Positions 7,849-13,207 of a stretch of DNA of 13,207 nucleotides are shown here, piece by piece. The stretch's first letter is position 1. Every line of letters begins with the position of its first letter. The position numbers and the translations under genes are program-made. The notes below the pieces were generated by a model that saw only the letters and a program-made list of their open reading frames with translations, did not search any database and was not told the origin of the DNA. The stretch is taken from contig DLYY01000115.1 of the NCBI GenBank assembly GCA_003447535.1, positions 1 to 13,207 of the forward strand. The letters are read 5' to 3'. Source of the stretch: Bacteroidota bacterium (lineage in GTDB: Bacteria > Bacteroidota > Bacteroidia > Chitinophagales > UBA8649).

Positions 7849-7888
7849 GGGGGGAGGCTTTGGGATAGCCTAAGTTACTCCCCCCTTT
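7849..7888 (+). terminator. GC-rich hairpin with short T-run between atpE and atpF (possible attenuator)
   Basis: GGGGGGAG (7849-7856) pairs with CTCCCCCC (7878-7885) as an 8-base-pair stem, mostly G:C. GCT (7857-7859) and AGC (7867-7869) can extend it inside, and TTT follows directly at 7886. It starts 10 bases after the atpE stop and ends 13 bases before the atpF ATG. The short T-run makes full termination doubtful, since the downstream atp genes need to be expressed. Partial termination, or protection of an atpB-atpE transcript from exonucleases, is more plausible. Confidence 0.5.
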
Positions 7889-7901
7889 AAATAATAATCC
7901 T

Positions 7902-8441
7902 ATGTTCAATCATCTCATAATACTTTCAGAGGGAGGCGGTTCACTTCCAATTATGGATCCTAATCAGCTAGGACTTCTGTTTTGGACGCTCTTTATTTTC
8001 CTTGTTACTTGGATAATTCTGGGTAAGGTGGCCTTCAAACCCATTGGAAAGGCTTTAAAAAGCCGCGAAGAGGGAATAGAAAAAGCCCTGAAATCAGCGG
8101 AGCAAGCGCGAGAAGAAATGGCGTCTTTAAAATCGGAAAACGATGCGATTCTAAAGGAAGCTAAAGAAGAACGCGCGGCAATTATTCGGGAAGCCCAAAA
8201 AGTAAAGAAGGGTATAATTGATGAAGCTAAAGATGCCGCTCAAGAGGAGGCTGTCAAAATCATGCAGCGCGCTGAAGAAGAGCTTACGATTAAGCGAGAG
8301 GCGATGATGGCTGAATTAAGAAATACATCTGCGCAATTAGCTTTGGATATAGCTAAGCGTGTATTGGAACGCGAATTAGATGGAGAAGCTAATCAGCAAA
8401 AATATGCTGAGGATCTTGCAAGCAATGCAAAACTAAACTAA
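7902..8441 (+). CDS. atpF: F0F1 ATP synthase subunit b
   Basis: Subunit b is the peripheral stalk that holds the alpha/beta head still against the turning rotor. The 179-residue protein has one membrane helix at about 24-44 (GLLFWTLFIFLVTWIILGKVAF), followed by the family's FKPIGKALKSREEGIEKAL segment. A long charged helix rich in Glu, Lys and Ala then runs to about 150 and is expected to form a right-handed coiled coil. The C-terminal part should bind delta. The chosen ATG gives a 17-residue lead before a second in-frame ATG at 7953 (MDPNQLG), and many Bacteroidota homologues start near that second site, so the true start is uncertain. The upstream sequence is AT-rich with no Shine-Dalgarno motif. 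Its TAA stop is followed directly by the atpH ATG. Confidence 0.95.
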   Translation: MFNHLIILSEGGGSLPIMDPNQLGLLFWTLFIFLVTWIILGKVAFKPIGKALKSREEGIEKALKSAEQAREEMASLKSENDAILKEAKEERAAIIREAQKVKKGIIDEAKDAAQEEAVKIMQRAEEELTIKREAMMAELRNTSAQLALDIAKRVLERELDGEANQQKYAEDLASNAKLN

Positions 8442-9005
8442 ATGGCTAATCAACGTTTAGCAAGTCGTTATGCCAAAGCAATGCTTGGATTAGCCACAGA
8501 GCAAGATGTGGTTGATGCAGTATATGCTTCAGTAAAAGAGCTTGAGGAGAACCTCAGGTCATCCAACGATTTTAAAGCCTTCTTTCGGAATCCAGTAATC
8601 GACAAATCAAAAAAGGTTGCTGTTTTCGATGCTATAGATAACCGACGTTTCCATAAAATATTATCTGGCTTTATTCATCTGCTAATTTCTCGTGGACGAG
8701 AGTCTTTTGTTTATGAGATTTTACTCGAATTTGAGCAGCAGGTTTTGAAATTAAAGGGTATTGTAAAAGCGCACATTACCTCTGCAGCTCCCCTTAATGA
8801 GTCGACCATTAAAACTCTTGAAGAAAAAATTAAAGCGATGGGTGGTGCTGAAGTTATAACTACTCATGAAGTTGATAAGAGTCTTTTGGGAGGATTTACC
8901 GTTCGTATTGATGACAAACTCCTTGACAACACTGTCAAACGCAAGCTTTCCTTGCTAAAAAATGAATTTTTAACCGACGATTACGTCGAAATTATTGATG
9001 CTTAA
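8442..9005 (+). CDS. atpH: F0F1 ATP synthase subunit delta
   Basis: Delta (OSCP-type) joins the top of the alpha/beta head to the peripheral stalk b subunits. At 187 residues it is close to the usual 175-185. The N-terminus (ASRYAKAMLGLA) is the standard start of the helical domain that binds the alpha N-termini, and the C-terminal signature LLGGFTVRIDDKLLDNTVKRKLSLLKNEF covers about residues 148-176. The start codon abuts the atpF stop (TAAATG), so translation is probably coupled or re-initiated. atpA follows after 10 bases. Nothing unusual was seen. Confidence 0.95.
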   Translation: MANQRLASRYAKAMLGLATEQDVVDAVYASVKELEENLRSSNDFKAFFRNPVIDKSKKVAVFDAIDNRRFHKILSGFIHLLISRGRESFVYEILLEFEQQVLKLKGIVKAHITSAAPLNESTIKTLEEKIKAMGGAEVITTHEVDKSLLGGFTVRIDDKLLDNTVKRKLSLLKNEFLTDDYVEIIDA

Positions 9006-9015
9006 AATCTGAATT

Positions 9016-10596
9016 ATGTCTAGTGTAAGACCAGAAGAAATTTCCTCTATTCTCCGCGAACAACTTGCCGGAACAAACACAGCCCAAGAACTTGAAGAAG
9101 TTGGTAGCGTTCTGCAAGTAGGAGATGGTATTGCTCGAGTTTATGGATTAACTGAAATCCAAGCCGGTGAGCTCGTCGAGTTCGAAAATGGTGTTCAGGC
9201 AATCGCTCTAAACCTTGAAGAAGATAACGTAGGGGTTGTATTGATGGGTCCAGCCGAGGGTATCAAAGAGGGTGATGCTGTGCGTCGCACGAAGCGAATT
9301 GCTTCGATAAAAGTTGGAGATGGCATGCTAGGGCGTGTTGTGAATACGTTAGGTGAGCCTATAGATGGCGATGGTCCAATTCAGGGAGAATTGTATGAAA
9401 TGCCTATTGAGCGAAAGGCTCCTGGGGTTATCTATCGTCAACCGGTTGACGAGCCTATGCAAACAGGGATTAAGGCGATCGATGCAATGATTCCCATTGG
9501 TCGTGGTCAAAGGGAGCTTATCATTGGTGACCGCCAAACTGGTAAAACTGCTGTAGCCATTGATACCATCATTAATCAAAAAGAGTTTTATGACCGTGGA
9601 GAGCCTGTGTTCTGCGTTTATGTAGCATGTGGTCAAAAAGGTTCTACCGTAGCCCAAGTCGCTCGTACTTTGCAAGAGAATGGTGCTATGGATTACACGG
9701 TCATTGTAGCCGCAACGGCTTCGGATCCCGCTCCGTTGGTGTTTTACGCTCCGTTTGCGGGAGCTGCGATTGGAGAGTATTTCCGAGATACAGGTCGCCC
9801 AGCGCTTATCGTCTATGATGATTTATCAAAGCAGGCTGTGGCCTACAGAGAAGTTTCTCTTCTACTTCGTCGTCCTCCAGGACGTGAAGCCTACCCTGGG
9901 GATGTATTCTATCTACATAGCCGCTTATTAGAGCGAGCCTCTAAGGTGAATAGCAATGATAACATTGCTCAAGCCATGAATGACATTCCTGATTCGTTAC
10001 AAGGGAAAGTCAAAGGAGGAGGATCGCTCACAGCACTTCCTATCATTGAGACACAGGCTGGAGACGTTTCTGCCTATATCCCTACAAATGTAATCTCGAT
10101 TACTGATGGTCAGATTTTCCTTGAGTCAAACTTGTTTAATGCTGGTGTGCGGCCCGCGATTAACGTGGGTATATCAGTGTCTCGTGTAGGTGGTAATGCG
10201 CAAATCAAAACCATGAAAAAAGTTGCGGGTACACTCAAGTTAGACCTTGCCCAGTATCGAGAGTTAGAGGCTTTCTCTAAGTTTGGTTCTGATCTTGATG
10301 CTTCAACTAAAGCAGTACTCGATAAAGGAGCTCGAAACGTTGAAATTCTTAAGCAGGCTCAGTTTGATCCATTCTCTGTGGAGTTTCAGGTTGCGATTAT
10401 TTATCTCGGTACAAAAAATCTATTGAGAGAAGTTCCTGTTAACAAGATAAAGGCCTTTGAAAAAGATTACCTCGATCAGCTGAAAGCAAGATATCCTGAG
10501 ACCTTGGAATTGATTCGCACGAGTTCGAAAATGGTTCCTGAAATCACTGATGTTCTTGAACAACTAGCGAAAGACATCATTCCTAGCTATAACTAA
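9016..10596 (+). CDS. atpA: F0F1 ATP synthase subunit alpha
   Basis: Alpha alternates with beta in the catalytic head and carries non-catalytic nucleotide sites. The 526-residue protein has the beta-barrel domain to about 95, the Walker A loop GDRQTGKT at 171-178, the Walker B-like segment ALIVYDDL at 263-270, and the family signature PAINVGISVSR ending in Arg390, the arginine finger that reaches the catalytic site of beta. The segment at about 311-336 (VNSNDNIAQAMNDIPDSLQGKVKGGG) is longer than in E. coli; a similar insert is usual in Bacteroidota. The last 100 residues form the helical domain. The N-terminal VRPEEISSILREQL helix is the expected contact for delta. It lies 8 bases before atpG. 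The partner beta gene is not in the window. Confidence 0.98.
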   Translation: MSSVRPEEISSILREQLAGTNTAQELEEVGSVLQVGDGIARVYGLTEIQAGELVEFENGVQAIALNLEEDNVGVVLMGPAEGIKEGDAVRRTKRIASIKVGDGMLGRVVNTLGEPIDGDGPIQGELYEMPIERKAPGVIYRQPVDEPMQTGIKAIDAMIPIGRGQRELIIGDRQTGKTAVAIDTIINQKEFYDRGEPVFCVYVACGQKGSTVAQVARTLQENGAMDYTVIVAATASDPAPLVFYAPFAGAAIGEYFRDTGRPALIVYDDLSKQAVAYREVSLLLRRPPGREAYPGDVFYLHSRLLERASKVNSNDNIAQAMNDIPDSLQGKVKGGGSLTALPIIETQAGDVSAYIPTNVISITDGQIFLESNLFNAGVRPAINVGISVSRVGGNAQIKTMKKVAGTLKLDLAQYRELEAFSKFGSDLDASTKAVLDKGARNVEILKQAQFDPFSVEFQVAIIYLGTKNLLREVPVNKIKAFEKDYLDQLKARYPETLELIRTSSKMVPEITDVLEQLAKDIIPSYN

Positions 10597-10604
10597 AAAG
10601 TCCT

Positions 10605-11486
10605 ATGGCGAACCTGAAAGAAGTTAGAGAGCGCATATCATCGGTTGTTACTACACAACAGATAACAAAAGCTATGAAGCTTGTAGCCGCTAGCAAACTA
10701 AAGCGTGCTCAAGACAGCATTACCCAAATGCGTCCCTACAGTCAAGTTCTGTCGAATATGTTGGAGAACGTGATGGCTAATCTCGATGGAGTGGAGCTAG
10801 ATCTAGGCTTGAATCGTTCCGTGGACAATCCCAAGCGCGGCTTATTGATTGTTATGACTTCTGATCGAGGCCTGTGTGGCGCTTTTAATGCGAACTTGAC
10901 GAAGAAAGCTAAGGAGGTGATGGCGAGTAATAGTGCAATTCGCTACGATATTCTTCCAGTGGGTAAAAAAGCCTTTGAATTCGCTCAAAGAGAAGAGATT
11001 GATGTGGTGGATTCCTTTTGGACCAGTTTTAATAATATTGAGTTTGAAGGGGCATCGGCTATTGCGGAATTTGCGATAAACGGTTTTTCTGAAGAAACTT
11101 ATGATGAGGTCAAAGTTGTATTCTCAGAGTTTGTAAACGCGGCCACTCAAAAAATAGAGGCTGTTCAATACCTACCTGTATCTATGGATGGTGAGGAAAG
11201 TGATGATGCATCATCCACTTCAGGAGATTATATCTTCGAGCCGAATCAAGCCGAGTTGCTAGACATTTTAATCCCTAAGATTCTTCGCACTACCATGTTC
11301 CGCTTTATGTTGGATACCAATGCTTCGGAGCACGGTGCTCGAATGGTTGCGATGGAACAGGCCACAGAAAATGCGAATGAACTGTTGCGTGATCTGAAAC
11401 TTCAATACAACAGAGAGCGTCAAGCGGCTATTACCAATGAAATCCTTGAGATCGTTGGAGGTGCTGCAGCGCTTGAGGAAGGATAA
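10605..11486 (+). CDS. atpG: F0F1 ATP synthase subunit gamma
   Basis: Gamma is the central shaft that turns with the c-ring and drives conformational change in the catalytic beta subunits. The 293-residue protein has the conserved N-terminal helix (EVRERISSVVTTQQITKAMKLVAASKL), the middle Rossmann-like domain with TSDRGLCGAFNANL, and the C-terminal helix closing with the family signature ITNEILEIVGGAAAL. A short acidic, serine-rich loop (DGEESDDASSTSGD) sits just before the C-terminal helical part. It is the last atp gene here. Next comes scpB in place of atpD and atpC, so this organism keeps beta and epsilon elsewhere, as many Flavobacteriia do. Confidence 0.97.
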   Translation: MANLKEVRERISSVVTTQQITKAMKLVAASKLKRAQDSITQMRPYSQVLSNMLENVMANLDGVELDLGLNRSVDNPKRGLLIVMTSDRGLCGAFNANLTKKAKEVMASNSAIRYDILPVGKKAFEFAQREEIDVVDSFWTSFNNIEFEGASAIAEFAINGFSEETYDEVKVVFSEFVNAATQKIEAVQYLPVSMDGEESDDASSTSGDYIFEPNQAELLDILIPKILRTTMFRFMLDTNASEHGARMVAMEQATENANELLRDLKLQYNRERQAAITNEILEIVGGAAALEEG

Positions 11487-11487
11487 G

Positions 11488-11502
11488 CTTAGATTCTCTA
11501 AG
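11488..11502 (+). other. Small hairpin after atpG
   Basis: CTTAGA (11488-11493) and TCTAAG (11497-11502) form a 6-base-pair stem around TTC, directly after the atpG stop codon. TACG (11503-11506) and CGTA (11517-11520) could form a second weak stem, followed by TTTT at 11520-11523. Together they could slow or partly end transcription of the atp operon before scpB, but both stems are short and AT-rich, and chance is a fair explanation. Confidence 0.25.
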
Positions 11503-11530
11503 TACGCTAGGCTATTCGTATTTTCCCACT

Positions 11531-12196
11531 ATGGAGCATCCACACAAACAGGATCACTCGTTATTGTCGGCTGTAGAAGCCTTGCTGTTTGCCTCGGATA
11601 CAGGGCATACTCTTGAAGAGTTAGTTGATATGGTCAACAGTTATGCAGAAGTCACTGTAAAGAATATAAATACTGAAAACCACTTACATCTTAAGGAGGT
11701 TACTCATGAGGAGATGAAGCAGGTCCTGGATGAGCTAAGCCTGCACCTTCAAGAAAGAAGGGCGGCCATAGAAATCCATTGTTATGGCAGTCGATATCAG
11801 TTATTGACCAAGAAGGCTTTTCACCCGATTTTACTTCATGGCTTAAAGCAGCTTGCTCAAAAGAAGTTAAGCCGAAGTGCATTGGAGACTCTTGCTATTG
11901 TGGCCTATAATGAACCGGCTACAAAGCGTACTATTGAATCGATACGGGGTGTACAAAGTGATTACGCCGTGCATAAGCTTCTGGAATTGGAATTACTCAA
12001 AGTTATTGGTCAGGCTGAAGAACTAGGGCGTCCCAACCTCTATGCGGTGACGCAACGCTTTCTCGATCAATTCGGCATTGAGTCGTTGGATAAACTACCT
12101 AAGTTAGAGCTTGAAGATGCGCTGTTGGTAGCCAATACAAGTCCCGATACTCAAGAAGAGGAGGACGCAGAGGGGGCCGAAACACCCCAAGAATAA
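11531..12196 (+). CDS. scpB: Segregation and condensation protein B
   Basis: ScpB is a winged-helix protein that dimerises on the kleisin ScpA and helps the SMC complex organise and separate daughter chromosomes. The 221-residue protein opens with LLSAVEALLFASDTGHTLEELVDMV, the typical first winged helix (about 10-105). It then has the highly conserved second domain SRSALETLAIVAYNEPATKRTIESIRGV...LLELELLKVIGQAEELGRPNLYAVTQRFLDQFGI (about 115-185). The tail from about 195 is acidic and low in complexity. The gene follows atpG by 44 bases in the same direction and may be read from the atp transcript; no separate promoter was recognised. scpA and smc are not in the window. Confidence 0.95.
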   Translation: MEHPHKQDHSLLSAVEALLFASDTGHTLEELVDMVNSYAEVTVKNINTENHLHLKEVTHEEMKQVLDELSLHLQERRAAIEIHCYGSRYQLLTKKAFHPILLHGLKQLAQKKLSRSALETLAIVAYNEPATKRTIESIRGVQSDYAVHKLLELELLKVIGQAEELGRPNLYAVTQRFLDQFGIESLDKLPKLELEDALLVANTSPDTQEEEDAEGAETPQE

Positions 12197-12208
12197 GATT
12201 GCTGATAT

Positions 12209-13207
12209 CTACAGGTTAAACTCAATACCTTGAGCTAAAGGAAGATCTGTTCCGTAGTTTACGGTGTTCGTTTGACGGCGCATGTATGCTTTCCAAGAAT
12301 CAGAACCTGATTCACGACCGCCACCCGTTTCTTTTTCACCACCGAAGGCACCACCAATTTCAGCTCCTGACGTACCAATGTTTACATTAGCTATACCACA
12401 ATCCGATCCCCCCTCGCTGAGGAAAAGCTCCATCTCACGTACATTTTGAGTCATAATCGCTGAGGATAAGCCTTGAGGTACGCTGTTTTGAATGTCAATA
12501 GCATCCTCTAACTTATCGTACTTCATAAGGTAAAGGATGGGGGCAAAAGTTTCTACTTCAGCCATAGGGTTATTGGGTTCTACTTCGGCTATAGCGGGTT
12601 TCACGTAACATCCTGACTCATATCCCGCGCCTTCGAGTACGCCACCTTCGACAACAAACTGTCCGCCATGCCTAGTGATGTTTTCTAATGCGTCAGAATA
12701 CATTTTGACAGCATCGGTGTCTATGAGCGGCCCAATGTGTTTTGAAGCATCGAGGGGATTTCCAATTTTAAGCTGAGCGTAGGCTTGAACCAATGCGTCT
12801 TTGACTTGATCATATTTTGAGCTATGGATGATTAAGCGTCTCGTTGAGGTACAACGCTGTCCACATGTTCCAACCGCTCCAAATACTGCTCCAATCGTGG
12901 TCATTTTGATATCGGCATGTTCAGATACAATAATTGCATTGTTACCACCGAGTTCTAAGATAGTTTTTCCAAGTCGTGCTCCGACAGTTGCTGCGACAGC
13001 CTTACCCATTCGAGTAGAGCCCGTAGCAGAGATCAATGGCATTCGATGATCCTCGGTCATCCATTGACCTACGGAAGCGTCTCCGTTGACAAGACATGAT
13101 ACACCCTCAGGTACATCGTTTGCGGCAAAGACTTCTTGAACAATCTTTTGGCACGCTACACCACAAATAGGTGCTTTTTCTGATGGCTTCCAAATACAAA
13201 CATCACC
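12209..13207 (-). CDS. Aldehyde dehydrogenase, ALDH7/antiquitin type (partial, C-terminal 332 residues)
   Basis: The frame continues without a stop to the right edge, so about the first third (roughly 180 residues of a usual 510) is missing. The ATG at 13058-13060 is internal, not the start: upstream codons read GDVCIWKPSEKAP, a standard ALDH cofactor-binding segment. Visible hallmarks are the general base Glu in TILELGGNNA and the catalytic Cys in GTCGQRCTSTRR (codon at 12851-12853). The ending GGEKETGGGRESGSDSWKAYMRR...NYGTDLPLAQGIEF closely matches the ALDH7A1 tail. Family members oxidise alpha-aminoadipate semialdehyde (in equilibrium with piperideine-6-carboxylate) to aminoadipate with NAD(P)+ in lysine breakdown; that substrate is inferred from the family. 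The gene converges on scpB with a 12-base gap. Confidence 0.93.
   Translation of the reverse strand, partial: GDVCIWKPSEKAPICGVACQKIVQEVFAANDVPEGVSCLVNGDASVGQWMTEDHRMPLISATGSTRMGKAVAATVGARLGKTILELGGNNAIIVSEHADIKMTTIGAVFGAVGTCGQRCTSTRRLIIHSSKYDQVKDALVQAYAQLKIGNPLDASKHIGPLIDTDAVKMYSDALENITRHGGQFVVEGGVLEGAGYESGCYVKPAIAEVEPNNPMAEVETFAPILYLMKYDKLEDAIDIQNSVPQGLSSAIMTQNVREMELFLSEGGSDCGIANVNIGTSGAEIGGAFGGEKETGGGRESGSDSWKAYMRRQTNTVNYGTDLPLAQGIEFNL

Noticed and set aside
9349..9675. 108-residue minus-strand open frame inside atpA
   Set aside because: It is antisense to a strongly conserved core gene, has no recognisable domain and no promoter or upstream context.
13058..13060. ATG as a possible start of the aldehyde dehydrogenase
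   Set aside because: The frame continues upstream with conserved ALDH sequence (GDVCIWKPSEK) to the window edge, so this Met is internal.

Overview
The window looks like chromosomal DNA of a Bacteroidota bacterium, most likely a marine-type Flavobacteriales member. Four things suggest this: the protein families (an OmpA protein with thrombospondin type-3 repeats and a DUF5723-like barrel, a secreted fibronectin-III-like protein, paired M16 peptidases, an AtpB with a long cleavable N-terminus); a Bacteroidota-style -7 promoter element (TAnnTTTG) before atpB; start codons without clear Shine-Dalgarno sequences; and an atp operon that stops at atpG without atpD or atpC. No tRNA, rRNA, CRISPR array, insertion sequence or phage gene was seen. 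No stretch of 300 bases lacks a gene; the longest gap is 189 bases.

Left part (1-6192, minus strand): four closely spaced genes read leftward as a probable operon. The first is a large OmpA-type outer-membrane protein. Next come two M16 peptidase-family proteins, one with an intact zinc-binding HxxEH site and one without it but with the complementary Arg/Tyr motif, so probably a heterodimeric protease. Last is a secreted FN3-like protein that runs off the left edge. That gene is open at the edge and was translated by hand from the sequence.

Centre (6193-11486): a 189-base divergent intergenic region, then the ATP synthase operon atpB-atpE-atpF-atpH-atpA-atpG on the plus strand. It encodes the whole membrane sector (a, c, b) plus delta, alpha and gamma. 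The beta and epsilon subunits must be encoded elsewhere. atpE, whose product is needed in many copies per complex, is bracketed by two predicted RNA hairpins, the most interesting non-coding structure here.

Right part (11487-13207): scpB (chromosome condensation) follows atpG after 44 bases in the same direction. A minus-strand aldehyde dehydrogenase of the ALDH7/antiquitin type converges on it with a 12-base gap and runs off the right edge.

Overall this is a conserved housekeeping region. I found no convincing novel multi-gene system. The observations worth a second look are the atpE-flanking hairpins, the complementary M16 pair beside the OmpA gene, the histidine-rich ends of AtpB with a swapped Glu/His pair, and the repeat-length shift in the TSP3 array.
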